Part shown: one piece after another, positions 9,040 to 16,732 of the stretch
Numbering within the stretch: the first letter of the stretch is position 1
Layout of the letters: each line of letters starts with the position of its first letter
NCBI RefSeq assembly: GCF_036924715.1
Contig: NZ_JAZHSB010000001.1
Span: forward strand, 6,067,001-6,131,000
Reading direction: 5' to 3'
Length of the DNA: 64,000 bases
DNA from: Bradyrhizobium sp. AZCC 1721
GTDB taxonomy: Bacteria; Pseudomonadota; Alphaproteobacteria; Rhizobiales; Xanthobacteraceae
The notes under the pieces: generated by a model
The model's database searches: none
What the model was told of the DNA's origin: nothing
The model's input: only the letters and a program-made list of their open reading frames with translations
Made by a program: the position numbers and the translations under genes

Positions 9040-9231
9040 GAAACTGGCCTTCGTACGCACCGGCACGCGACATCGACGCGCCTTACGGAACAGGGCCAGC
9101 TTCTATGCAAAGCGTTTAATATTGGTTGAGCAAATGGAAAAGAACGGGATCAACAAAGAGATAAGACGGCAGAAATGAATTCTGCCGCCTGTTTTCAACC
9201 GTTGGTTAACCATGTCGGCGCTGCGCCGCGC

Positions 9232-9879
9232 TCAGGAAGCAGTAACGAGCACTTTTTCCCCGTCGGGCTCAAGCGTCACGCTCAGCCCGCAGGCCTGCGC
9301 CAACAGCCGCGTATAGTAAGGCTGCACCGCATGCGCGTCGACGGTCGCCGTCGAACTCGCGCTCACGAGATTGGCGATGTTCTGCGGCACGCGCGCGTTG
9401 AGGCCCGAAGACGTGACGCGAAAACCCATCGTCTCGCCGTCGCCGATCGGATCGATCGTCAGCGTGCCGCCGCGCGGGATCGTTTGCTGCGCGATGATCA
9501 GCATGTTCAACAGCAGCTTGACGCGGTTCTTCGGCAGCAACAGCCGCGGCAGATTCCAGGTGATGGTGATCTTGCCGTCCTCGATGTGGCCGCGTGCCAT
9601 GGTCTGGGCATCGCCGAGATCGATCTGCGCGCCCGCCGATCCGGCAGCGCCGAACGCCAGGCGGCAGAACTGCAACCGTGCGGAGGCGGTCTTGGCGCTC
9701 TTGCGGATCAGATCGAGCGCGAAATCGCGGTCTTCGGGCTTCGGGTTGTCGTCAAGCACCTCAAGCCCATTGACGATCGCGCCAACCGGGCTGATGAGAT
9801 CGTGACAGACTCGCGAACACAGCAGCGCCGCAAGTTCGAGGGTATCGGGAGCCGGACCGGGAGATGAAGTACCAGACAT
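9232..9879 (-). CDS. chpT: Histidine phosphotransferase ChpT
   Basis: A 215-residue protein of the ChpT family, which in Caulobacter passes phosphate from CckA to CtrA and CpdR. The helix carrying the phosphorylated His is clear (CSRVCHDLISPVGAIVNGLE), followed by a degenerate ATPase-like domain (VKLLLNMLIIAQQTIPRGG) that does not bind ATP in this family. The start is one of two consecutive ATGs (9882, 9879) with AGGA upstream; the frame extends further but without a ribosome site. It lies about 190 bases before cheA in the same direction, so cell-cycle and chemotaxis phosphotransfer genes are neighbours here. Confidence 0.85.
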   Translation of the reverse strand: MSGTSSPGPAPDTLELAALLCSRVCHDLISPVGAIVNGLEVLDDNPKPEDRDFALDLIRKSAKTASARLQFCRLAFGAAGSAGAQIDLGDAQTMARGHIEDGKITITWNLPRLLLPKNRVKLLLNMLIIAQQTIPRGGTLTIDPIGDGETMGFRVTSSGLNARVPQNIANLVSASSTATVDAHAVQPYYTRLLAQACGLSVTLEPDGEKVLVTAS

Positions 9880-10029
9880 CATGGGTTCCTGGAAAGCCGC
9901 CGGGTCACAAATTGCTGGCGGACCGTTACGAATCACGCGTGCTTATCGGTTTGATACACTGCGCAGCCCCGTGCTGCCAGCAGGGGGCGGCAATGGTAAG
10001 GCAGGACGAACAGCAAATGGGCCGAGCTC

Positions 10030-10854
10030 ATGAATGAGGCACGTCCGCCCGCGCTCGATCGCGAGGCCGCAGCAGTGCTGATCGAACCGCTGACCGAGAT
10101 CGTGATCCGGGCCGGCGCCGCCATCCTTGCCGTCAACCGTTCCGCCATGAAGGTCGACGGCAAGACCGACGGCTCGCCGGTAACGGAGGCCGATCTGGCG
10201 GCCGACCGAATCATCGCCCAGGGCCTTGCCCAGGTAGTGCCCGAAATACCTGCGCTCTCGGAAGAGCGCGTCCAAACGTCCGCGCTGCCCTATATGGAAA
10301 GCTTCTTCCTGATCGATCCGCTCGACGGCACCAAGGAATTCGTCGCCGGCCGCAACGAATTCACCGTCAACCTGGCGCTGGTGACCCGGAGGACGCCGCT
10401 GCTTGGCATTATCAGCGCACCTGCGCTCGGGCTGATCTGGCGCGGCATTGTCGGACGCGGCGCGGAGCGGCTGACGCTCGGCAAGGGCAAGCCGCTCGTC
10501 GAGCCTATACGTACCCGCCCCTGCCCGCCGCGCGGCCAGCCATGGACCGTGGCGGTCAGCCGCTCGCATGGCGACGCCAGGACCGAAGCCTTTATTGCCG
10601 CAAGACCGGGGGCCGTACGGTGCGAGCTTGGCTCGGCGGTCAAATTGGGCCGGGTGGCCGAAGGCTCCGTCGATATCTATCCCCGGCTGTCGCCGGTCTC
10701 GGAATGGGACGTGGCCGCGGGCCATGCCGTCGTCGCGGCCGCCGGCGGCAAGATCACGGATTCAACCGGCGCCGCCCTGCAATTTGGCACGGGACGGACG
10801 GGCTTCATCGTTCCCGAATTCATCGCCTGGGGCGATCCGAAGGCGACGCCCTGA
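10030..10854 (+). CDS. cysQ: 3'(2'),5'-bisphosphate nucleotidase CysQ-like (inositol monophosphatase family)
   Basis: A 274-residue Mg-dependent, Li-sensitive type phosphatase. The two family motifs are present: LIDPLDGTKEF (metal ligands Asp, Asp) and SEWDVAAGHAVVAAAGG near the C terminus, with DGSPVTEADLAADRI and LSEE in between. CysQ removes phosphate from PAP made in sulfate assimilation; the DGTKEF form (rather than DGTTNF) favours CysQ over inositol monophosphatase. It starts at ATG 10030 and is transcribed away from chpT. There are no sulfur genes next to it, so the substrate is inferred from the motif only. Confidence 0.85.
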   Translation: MNEARPPALDREAAAVLIEPLTEIVIRAGAAILAVNRSAMKVDGKTDGSPVTEADLAADRIIAQGLAQVVPEIPALSEERVQTSALPYMESFFLIDPLDGTKEFVAGRNEFTVNLALVTRRTPLLGIISAPALGLIWRGIVGRGAERLTLGKGKPLVEPIRTRPCPPRGQPWTVAVSRSHGDARTEAFIAARPGAVRCELGSAVKLGRVAEGSVDIYPRLSPVSEWDVAAGHAVVAAAGGKITDSTGAALQFGTGRTGFIVPEFIAWGDPKATP

Positions 10855-10916
10855 ACGCGGGGCCTGTAACCCGGGCGAGCGCAGCGACCGCGGGAACAGT
10901 GCCGGCCAAATGGAAG

Positions 10917-11423
10917 CTACTGCGCCAGCCCTCGCTCGAGCGCCGGCCAACGTGCGGTGGCTTCCTCGACGAAACGCGCCGGTTCGGCGGCGAACGCATC
11001 GCGGTTGTCCTCGCGGCCGAACAAATAGAGCCGCTGGCCCGCAACCACCCAAAAGCGCGGGTTGCCTGCATAGGTAACCCCTCGCCCCAGGTCGACCGGA
11101 TCATAGCCGCCGAACTGAGGCCCGTAGATATCCGGATGCGCGACGAAAGAAGCGCGATTGCCCTCGTTGCGGAAACGCCAGACGGCGCCGGCTTCGCGAG
11201 CCTCGAAATCGGGTAAGCCCTCGATGGCCATGGATTCCGTAAAGTAGGCGACGGGATCGAAGCCTCCGATGGCGAGTCCGGAATAGCGGTTCACCACCAC
11301 CCGCTCGGTGGTCGCGGCGCGCGCGGCGAAATCAAGGCTGGCTGCGCAAAAAAAACTTGCCAATAAGGCAAAAGCGGCCATTTGGGGGCGCGAACCGTAT
11401 CTTTCCTGCCGTTGTGCCGTCAT
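10917..11423 (-). CDS. Exported YHS domain protein
   Basis: A 168-residue protein with an N-terminal hydrophobic segment (MAAFALLASFFCAASLDFAARA), probably a signal peptide, and a YHS-type domain: LAIGGFDPVAYFTE, then FVAHPDIYGPQFGGY and AGNPRFWVVAGQRLYLF. YHS domains are thought to bind metal and are found in copper-handling and other proteins. The start ATG 11423 was chosen; its codon lies inside a 17-bp sequence repeated 111 bases away. It converges with the cysQ-like gene and is divergent from eipA. No pathway can be assigned. Confidence 0.8.
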   Translation of the reverse strand: MTAQRQERYGSRPQMAAFALLASFFCAASLDFAARAATTERVVVNRYSGLAIGGFDPVAYFTESMAIEGLPDFEAREAGAVWRFRNEGNRASFVAHPDIYGPQFGGYDPVDLGRGVTYAGNPRFWVVAGQRLYLFGREDNRDAFAAEPARFVEEATARWPALERGLAQ

Positions 11424-11534
11424 TGTCTGAATTGATACCAATTGAACCGTTGATTTTCCTTGGCCGATGGCAGGAAGCCTGAAACGGTGGACTTATGCCG
11501 TTATATCGAAGCCAAAATGCCGTTGTGCCGTCAT
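11407..11534. repeat. Pair of 17-bp direct repeats in the YHS/eipA intergenic region
   Basis: TGCCGTTGTGCCGTCAT occurs exactly at 11407-11423 and again at 11518-11534. The first copy ends on the start codon of the YHS protein gene; the second lies about 110 bases before the eipA start. The intervening bases are AT-richer than the genes. It could be a duplicated regulatory site or simple sequence duplication. Confidence 0.6.
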
Positions 11535-11644
11535 AGTTGGTGCCGATAACATGCGAGTCGAGGGGACACTGGGCGCAACCTAGAGCCATGCTTGTTGGCG
11601 TCAGGTTAAGGCGGCGGCCAGAATTCGATGCCAGGGGTTCTTTC

Positions 11645-12277
11645 ATGACGTTTGCTTCACGCCTTGCCGCGGTGACGTTCGCCGCGCTGATGTGCTGGAC
11701 CGTGCCAGCTTCTGCGCAGCAGCCGCCGCCGGGAGGGCCTTATCCGCCCCCACCGGGCGGACCTTACCCGCCACCACAGCGGCAGCCGGGTCCCGAGACT
11801 TTCGGGCCCGAGGAGTTGGTGTCGGCCGGGCACAAGTTCTTCGGCAACGTCTCGCGCGGCCTCGCTTCGGTCATCGAACGGGCGGTGAGCCAATGGGGCT
11901 TGCCCAATGGCTATGTGCTCGGCGAGGAAGGCTCCGGCGCTTTTGTGGCGGGCCTGCGCTACGGCGAAGGCACGCTCTACACCAAGAATGCCGGCGACTT
12001 GCGTGTCTACTGGCAGGGGCCGTCGGTCGGCTTCGACTGGGGCGGCGACGGCGCGCGCACCATGACGCTGGTCTACAACCTGCCCGCCACCAACGCGATC
12101 TATCAGCGCTTCGTCGGCATCGACGGCTCCGCCTATATCGTCGGTGGCTTCGGCATGACCGCGCTGACCGCCAACAACATCGTGCTGGTGCCGATCCGTT
12201 CCGGCATCGGCTTAAGGCTCGGCGCCAATGTCGGGTATCTCAAATATACTCCACGGGCGACCTGGAACCCATTCTAA
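11645..12277 (+). CDS. eipA: EipA family envelope protein (DUF1134)
   Basis: A 210-residue exported protein: signal peptide (AAVTFAALMCWTVPASAQ), a proline/glycine-rich linker with repeated GGPYPPP units, then a compact domain starting at EELVSAGHKFFGNVSRGLAS and ending LGANVGYLKYTPRATWNPF. The folded part matches DUF1134, described in Brucella as EipA, a periplasmic beta-barrel-like protein needed for envelope integrity. The start ATG 11645 is chosen for the signal peptide; the upstream extension reads no family sequence. It is followed 139 bases later by a coiled-coil membrane protein on the same strand. Confidence 0.85.
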   Translation: MTFASRLAAVTFAALMCWTVPASAQQPPPGGPYPPPPGGPYPPPQRQPGPETFGPEELVSAGHKFFGNVSRGLASVIERAVSQWGLPNGYVLGEEGSGAFVAGLRYGEGTLYTKNAGDLRVYWQGPSVGFDWGGDGARTMTLVYNLPATNAIYQRFVGIDGSAYIVGGFGMTALTANNIVLVPIRSGIGLRLGANVGYLKYTPRATWNPF

Positions 12278-12416
12278 GCCCAGCTTCAAGCACAGACGCC
12301 AAGTCTCCCCGGATCTCCCCGGGTGGATTCAGGTTAACGCGGCATCGGGCTGGCGCAGGGTCGGGCTGGCGTGGCAATGTGATTAACGATTCCTTGTCTG
12401 TGTGGAGTAACCATCC

Positions 12417-13700
12417 ATGATCGAGCCGATCATGTATCTGGCGATCGGTTTTCTGGTCTCGATGTTGTTCGGCCTGATGATCGTGCCGCTGGTGCATAAC
12501 CGCGCGGTGCGGCTGACGACCCGGCGGCTGGAGGCGGCGACGCCGCTGTCGATGGCCGAAATCCAGGCCGACAAGGATCAGTTGCGCGCGGAATTCGCCA
12601 TGTCGGCGCGGCGGCTCGAAATGAGCGTCGAGCAGCTCAAGAACAAGACCACCAGCCAACTCGCCGAACTCGGCAAGAAGAGCGATGCGATCAATCGCAT
12701 GAAGATCGAGCTCGGCGAAAAGAACGCCACGATCTTTGCGCTCGAAGCGCGCGAGAAGGCGATGAAGGAGCAGCTACGCGCCACCGAAGAGGAATTCGCG
12801 GCCAAGACCGAGCTGTTGCGCAACGCCGAGCAGGCGCTGACCGACAAGCAGGCCGAACTCGCCAGGATCAATCACGAATTGAACGACCGTTCGATGATGG
12901 CGGACAGCCGCCAAGTCGAGCTGGTCACGGTGCGCACGCAGATCGAGGAACTGAAGAGCCGCGTCGGCGACGCCGAGAAGGAATTTTCGGCAACCCAGAC
13001 CCGCCTCGCGCAGGAGCGCGCCGAGTCCGAGCATGCGACGCGCGAATTGACGGAAGCGCGCAGCCGTGTCGAAAATTTGAGCCAGCGCGTCACCGATCTC
13101 GACCGGCAATTGATCGTCCAGGTCAAGGAAGCCGAGATGCTCGGCAACCGCGTCAACGACCTCGAAGCGCGGCTGGCCACGCAAGGCAAGATCCTGGCTG
13201 AGCGCGAATACGAGAACAATCAGCTCCGGCAGGCGAACGAAAACGCCGAACGCACCGCGCGCGAACTGCGCGAGGAGATCGCAGGCATGAGCGGCGGCAA
13301 GTCGCCGACCGTGGAAAAATTGCGCACCGAGAAGGCGGCTCTGGAAGAGCAGCTTCGCATCGCCCGCGACGAGCGCGCCAAACTGCAGCGCGACATCAAC
13401 GCGATCCAGCAGCAGGCCGAAAGCTCCTGGGCGACCGAGCGGATGGAAAACGCGCTGCTCCGCGAGCGCATCAACGACATCGCGGCCGAAGTTGCAAAAC
13501 TCGCGATGCAGCTCGAGGGACCGAATTCGGCGATCGAGGCCATGCTGGCCGCGGAACCGGCCGTCCCGAAAGTGCCTGCCAAACCCGCCAACGACGTCGC
13601 CGGTGCCGCCCCCGCGATGGCGGAAGGCGGCGGGACGCTGGCCGAGCGCATCCGCGCGCTGCAGTCGCACGCTTCGCGGGCCCGCCAGCAGGGGGCGTAA
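12417..13700 (+). CDS. Membrane-anchored coiled-coil protein
   Basis: A 427-residue protein with one N-terminal transmembrane helix (MYLAIGFLVSMLFGLMIVPL) followed by more than 300 residues rich in Glu, Arg, Gln, Leu and Ala with heptad-like spacing (for example AELARINHELNDR and ERAESEHATRELTEARS), so almost the whole protein should be a long coiled coil facing the cytoplasm. The tail is Ala/Pro-rich and ends ERIRALQSHASRARQQGA. The design resembles RmuC- or tropomyosin-like scaffold proteins, but no RmuC nuclease domain is present. I do not recognise a named family. It lies downstream of eipA and upstream of tRNA-Val. Confidence 0.8.
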   Translation: MIEPIMYLAIGFLVSMLFGLMIVPLVHNRAVRLTTRRLEAATPLSMAEIQADKDQLRAEFAMSARRLEMSVEQLKNKTTSQLAELGKKSDAINRMKIELGEKNATIFALEAREKAMKEQLRATEEEFAAKTELLRNAEQALTDKQAELARINHELNDRSMMADSRQVELVTVRTQIEELKSRVGDAEKEFSATQTRLAQERAESEHATRELTEARSRVENLSQRVTDLDRQLIVQVKEAEMLGNRVNDLEARLATQGKILAEREYENNQLRQANENAERTARELREEIAGMSGGKSPTVEKLRTEKAALEEQLRIARDERAKLQRDINAIQQQAESSWATERMENALLRERINDIAAEVAKLAMQLEGPNSAIEAMLAAEPAVPKVPAKPANDVAGAAPAMAEGGGTLAERIRALQSHASRARQQGA

Positions 13701-13747
13701 TTCCCCGTCCCCGCGCGAAAACGCGAGGTCACGGCCCGACTGATCGC

Positions 13748-13777
13748 TTGACACTATGGGCCCGTCCTTCGTAAATC
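13748..13777 (+). promoter_or_regulatory. Sigma-70-type promoter of tRNA-Val
   Basis: TTGACA at 13748-13753 is a perfect -35 box. It is followed after 18 bases by TAAATC at 13772-13777 as a possible -10. Transcription would begin near 13784, about 33 bases before the tRNA. Confidence 0.5.
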
Positions 13778-13816
13778 GCGGGCTCTGACGGGGCTCATCG
13801 TTCGCCCATATTTCCC

Positions 13817-13891
13817 GGACGCATAGCTCAGCGGGAGAGCGTTCCCTTCACACGGGAGAGGTCCAAGGTTCGATCCCTTGTGCGTCCACCA
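13817..13891 (+). tRNA. tRNA-Val (anticodon CAC)
   Basis: The acceptor stem GGACGCA pairs with TGCGTCC at 13881-13887, followed by A and an encoded CCA (13889-13891). The D-arm is GCTCAGCGGGAGAGC, the anticodon loop TTCACAC (13847-13853) gives anticodon CAC at 13849-13851, and the T-arm contains GGTTCGATCC. All arms close properly, so this is a valine tRNA for GTG codons. Confidence 0.96.
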
Positions 13892-13895
13892 TTCC

Positions 13896-13917
13896 AAAGC
13901 CCGTAAATCGGGGCTTT
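13896..13917 (+). terminator. Terminator of tRNA-Val
   Basis: AAAGCCC (13896-13902) and GGGCTTT (13911-13917) form a seven-pair stem five bases after the tRNA, followed by TCTCTTTT. It is a good factor-independent terminator for the tRNA transcript. Confidence 0.75.
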
Positions 13918-13995
13918 TCTCTTTTGGTACCCGCCTATTCGGTAGATAGTCGCGTCACCAGCGTGACGCGTGTAGGCGCATCGAAATCGGCTTAC

Positions 13996-14146
13996 CTATT
14001 CAATGCGGGCTTTTTCCTTCAGGTCGCGGATGCGAATTTCGGCCTCTTCCTTCGAGGTCACGATTTCGGACTGATCGGGGGACGCGGGCCTCCCGGCTGA
14101 GCCTCTTCAATTCCTCAAGCTGTTCATGCGTGGGCTTTTCGGTCAT
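13996..14146 (-). pseudogene. Small protein (DUF3072-like), apparent 1-nt frameshift
   Basis: From ATG 14146 the minus strand reads MTEKPTHEQLEELKRLSREA. After a one-base correction it goes on as VPDQSEIVTSKEEAEIRIRD and LKEKARIE up to a stop at 13996, which resembles small DUF3072-type proteins (a Q-L-L-KEA half and an EA--RI-DL half). The extra base is in the five-G run at 14077-14081 (plus strand). As written, the frame turns into Arg/Pro-rich nonsense. A reconstructed protein has 49 residues. It may be a sequencing error or true decay. Confidence 0.6.
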
Positions 14147-14248
14147 GGGTACCTCCTCTGACGGGGCAACCGTGTCAAGAACGTCGTGTTCCCCTTGAGA
14201 CGACCGTTGCGGCCGCCACAGGAAGAGAGAGGCGCAGCCCAGGCGGCC

Positions 14249-14449
14249 TTACTCCGGCGCCCTCATGCCGGGCGAGCGGAGCCATTCGTTTAGCCGAGAT
14301 GCGGCTTCCATCTGTCGCGCCCGCCGCAAGAGCAGTTCCCGGGCCATGCCGGGCTGTGCCTCCCTTGCCGCCTCTCTGAAGCGCTTGGCCTCTTCCGCCA
14401 GCCGTTCTTCGAAGGTCTTCTCATGCTTGATGCGCCGTCGTGTTGGCAT
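14249..14449 (-). CDS. Small charged helical protein
   Basis: A 66-residue protein, MPTRRRIKHEKTFEERLAEE at the N terminus, very rich in Arg, Glu and Ala with predicted helices (RARQMEAASRLNEWLRSPG at the end). Similar small proteins with an R-x-LPP-G-ARE-LL--ARQ-E-A pattern are common in Bradyrhizobium, and I believe this is one of them. No function is known to me. It lies in a stretch of small genes after tRNA-Val. Confidence 0.6.
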   Translation of the reverse strand: MPTRRRIKHEKTFEERLAEEAKRFREAAREAQPGMARELLLRRARQMEAASRLNEWLRSPGMRAPE

Positions 14450-14629
14450 GCCCGTGGTCCTCGTTCACGAGGGCCATTGAAATCCCGTGCCGGATCGCCG
14501 TCTGCCCGGCAGCAGACTCATCGAGCAGGCTGCTTGCTTTCGCCAATAAGCCGCGGCCCGTAGTTTGCCCGTCTTGCCGGAACTCGATTCTCGGGGCGTC
14601 GTGGTGGCGGCACTTTCCGGGAGCGAACC

Positions 14630-14758
14630 ATGCTTACAACCCTTCTTGTGATGGCGGCCATCACCATCATCGCGGGCGCCGCGCTGATCGCTATTTCCGA
14701 GCTCACCCGTGCGCGCCACCCGCAAGCCGGTCCGCCGCCGCGGCGCCGGGCGTTTTAA
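14630..14758 (+). CDS. Small membrane protein, 42 residues
   Basis: An ATG at 14630 with GGGAG at good spacing opens a 42-codon frame: MLTTLLVMAAITIIAGAALI, then ISELTRARHPQAGPPPRRRA and a final Phe. The first ~22 residues are one transmembrane helix and the tail is positively charged and proline-rich, so the tail should face the cytoplasm. The ribosome site and the membrane-protein composition support it. No family is recognised. Confidence 0.5.
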   Translation: MLTTLLVMAAITIIAGAALIAISELTRARHPQAGPPPRRRAF

Positions 14759-15107
14759 AGGCGCGTCCCGCGTTCGCAGCGGAGCCCTTGTTGCAGGCCA
14801 TCAGCAGAAAGGGCCCCAGCGGCGGCGCTGAGGTCCTTTCAGTTAATGTCGCATCGGGGATGTGCGACACACGGTCCAATGCGGCTCGCAGATTTTCGTT
14901 CCTATCGCGCTATGGCGCCGCGGGATCCAGTGCAGCCGCATTTAGCGCGGCGACGATCGCGTCGATATCAAGTTCGGCCAAATGCCAATCCCAATGAATT
15001 AAATGGCGCCGATTACTCGTTCCAGGACCTTTTCGTTTTAGCCAGCGCGGCTGCGCCAATTCTGGCACAACCGCGCTATCGGATTTCACAGGGGATTGAA
15101 CCACTAT
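14759..15107. other. Intergenic stretch without a supported gene
   Basis: About 350 bases between the small membrane protein and the exported protein gene. Short open frames exist on both strands but none has a ribosome site or recognisable sequence. No clear promoter, terminator or repeat was seen. Confidence 0.5.
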
Positions 15108-15629
15108 TCAAGCAGCATGCGGGTTAACAACCGTGTACCCTCGTAACGAGCGTGCATGGATTCTCGTTGCGCGGCCGCCCGAGTTTGCATCGTATGCCAT
15201 CCACGTATCACCTTCGACATGTCGCTCTAGAACGAAAACGTGCCCACGCCGCGCAGCGACCATTCCGGGTGCTGGCGATGTTCGTGGAAAGCGCAGCCAG
15301 TTGGATGCGAGATTTAGACCAGGCACGATCCGGCCGAAAACACGTATAGACGCGCCGCAGCCGCAGAACGAGCGGGGACAACCGGCCGGACGACCGCCGA
15401 CCGTTTGACCGCGATCGACACTCACGCCCGCCAATTCGCGACGGTAACTCTGTGCGGTCGCTTGATGTGTGTAAGAACTAATCCGCTCACGACGGGGTTG
15501 CGAAAACGAGAAGTCGCAAGGCATCGTCACATTGCATTCGGGTATTTGAGCGGTACGGGAAGGACGGGCTTCCGAAGCGATCGACCCGGTTACAACAAGG
15601 ACAGACGCAACAAGAATTTGTTTGAGCAT
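15108..15629 (-). CDS. Exported protein with Cys-rich core
   Basis: A 173-residue protein with a signal peptide (LKQILVASVLVVTGSIASEA) and a start at 15629 preceded by GGAG at seven bases. The mature part has a distinctive core, GRPAGCPRSFCGCGASIRVF followed by NLASNWLRFPRTSPAPGMVA and HVFVLERHVEGDTWMAYDAN. The three clustered Cys and the later His are reminiscent of secreted Cys/His (CHAP/NlpC-like) hydrolases, but I cannot place it in one. Proteins of this type occur repeatedly in Bradyrhizobium. No operon partner. Confidence 0.7.
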   Translation of the reverse strand: MLKQILVASVLVVTGSIASEARPSRTAQIPECNVTMPCDFSFSQPRRERISSYTHQATAQSYRRELAGVSVDRGQTVGGRPAGCPRSFCGCGASIRVFGRIVPGLNLASNWLRFPRTSPAPGMVAARRGHVFVLERHVEGDTWMAYDANSGGRATRIHARSLRGYTVVNPHAA

Positions 15630-15803
15630 GCAGAACTCCGATTTAACGGTCCTGCCCCGCAGTCAGAAGCCGATAACAGTTTGGCGAAAATGCGTTTAGG
15701 AGCGGCCGATGCTTCGGTGTGCGGAACCCCCAACCGCATCTGAACGCCTGGTTCACAACGTGTTCATTTGCTTTGCCGTTAATTATTCGAAGGAGGATCT
15801 GAC

Positions 15804-16178
15804 ATGACAAATGCGAATAATCGCTTCGATGCGATCGATGTTGTCGTTGGCTGGATCGACGCCTGTAAGCAGCGACGCCTCGATGCGCTATTGGACTTGT
15901 ATGACGATGCCGCCACCGTCGAATGCTGTGAGGACGGCCGCTTCAATGGCCGATCGGACATGGAGCGATATTGGCGGCCACGACTCGCCAAGGCGGGAAA
16001 CAACGCGTTCGCCATTGACGTGTTGATCCCGGAGGTGGACGGCATTGCACTGGATTATCGCGGTTACGACGGAAGGATCATGAGAACGCATTTCCGATTC
16101 ACGCAATCCGGCAAGATCCGGCACACGGCGTGCGAACCAGTAAAATCCGCCGCGTGGCGACGAACGATCGGCCATTGA
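15804..16178 (+). CDS. NTF2-like (SnoaL-type) protein
   Basis: A 124-residue protein with the NTF2/SnoaL cone-fold pattern: a helical start (VVVGWIDACKQRRLDALLDL), YDDAATVEC, GRFNGRSDMERYWRPRL and a C-terminal strand pattern with FRFTQSGKIR. Family members are small ligand-binding proteins or isomerases. A near-perfect AAGGAGG ribosome site precedes ATG 15804. The gene is followed in the same frame by a PEP-CTERM-like remnant and a strong terminator. The function is not known. Confidence 0.75.
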   Translation: MTNANNRFDAIDVVVGWIDACKQRRLDALLDLYDDAATVECCEDGRFNGRSDMERYWRPRLAKAGNNAFAIDVLIPEVDGIALDYRGYDGRIMRTHFRFTQSGKIRHTACEPVKSAAWRRTIGH

Positions 16179-16313
16179 TGTGAAGCCGCTCGGCAGTCAG
16201 ATCGAGCACGTCTCTCGGTATTTGAACCGTCGACCCGGATGATGATGATCGTTGCCTTGGCGGGCATCGGGGTCTGCGCCTATCGACGGCGTAATCCATT
16301 TGCTCGGGCATGA
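16179..16313 (+). pseudogene. PEP-CTERM-like sorting-signal remnant
   Basis: Directly after the stop of the NTF2-like gene and in the same frame the sequence reads LSVFEPSTRMMMIVALAG followed by IGVCAYRRRNPFARA and a stop at 16311. This matches the PEPxxWA-CTERM tail (VPEPSTWAMM, a hydrophobic helix, then YRRR) except that VP is VF and W is R. No protein body is attached. It appears to be the leftover C terminus of an exosortase substrate gene, followed by its terminator at 16339. Confidence 0.5.
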
Positions 16314-16338
16314 CCCGCCAGCCCTTCTCTCAGAACAA

Positions 16339-16375
16339 CGAAAAAAAGACCGCCCAAGGGGCGGTCTTTTTTTCG
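16339..16375. terminator. Strong bidirectional terminator
   Basis: A 17-bp perfect stem: CGAAAAAAAGACCGCCC (16339-16355) and its complement at 16359-16375, three-base loop. A seven-A run on the left and a seven-T run on the right let it end transcripts in both directions. It sits between plus-strand genes to the left and minus-strand small genes to the right. Confidence 0.9.
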
Positions 16376-16491
16376 TTCTGGTTCAGGAGATCAACTACGT
16401 GATGCTGCAGCGCCGACGATGGTGCGTCCTGTTAACCGGACAAGGCAGGCTTCCTCGTGACCGGCAGCACGCGGGTCGCACAGAGATAGCC

Positions 16492-16632
16492 TCAGATCCC
16501 GAGCACCCAGATCGCCACGATGGTGCCCAGCGTCGCTAGTCCGCTGATGGTCCATCCGGTTGCATAAGAGAACTCATTATCGCTGGTGCCGCGCATCTCG
16601 TCGGCGCCTGTGGATGCAGACCGCCACCGCAT
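16492..16632 (-). CDS. Candidate small membrane protein, 46 residues
   Basis: A short minus-strand frame from ATG 16632 (or ATG 16596) ends in FSYATGWTISGLATLGTIVA and IWVLGI. This is one clear transmembrane helix at the C terminus after a polar N terminus. The bidirectional terminator at 16339 would serve it. There is no strong ribosome site and no family is recognised, so it may also be a remnant of a larger transporter gene. Confidence 0.35.
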   Translation of the reverse strand: MRWRSASTGADEMRGTSDNEFSYATGWTISGLATLGTIVAIWVLGI

Positions 16633-16732
16633 GGCATTGCTCCAAAAAGCCTGCCCGCAGGTGTAACGTCGGCCCGGGTTCCCGGTTCCACTCAATCTGT
16701 AGGCCGTCGGAGAGACGGCCACGAATCTTCGA

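Noticed and set aside
13817..13891. tRNA-Val as an attachment site of an integrated island
   Set aside because: No integrase and no repeat of the tRNA end was found within the window.
14910..15104. A 64-codon minus-strand frame after the exported protein gene
   Set aside because: No ribosome site and no recognisable sequence; overlaps other random frames.
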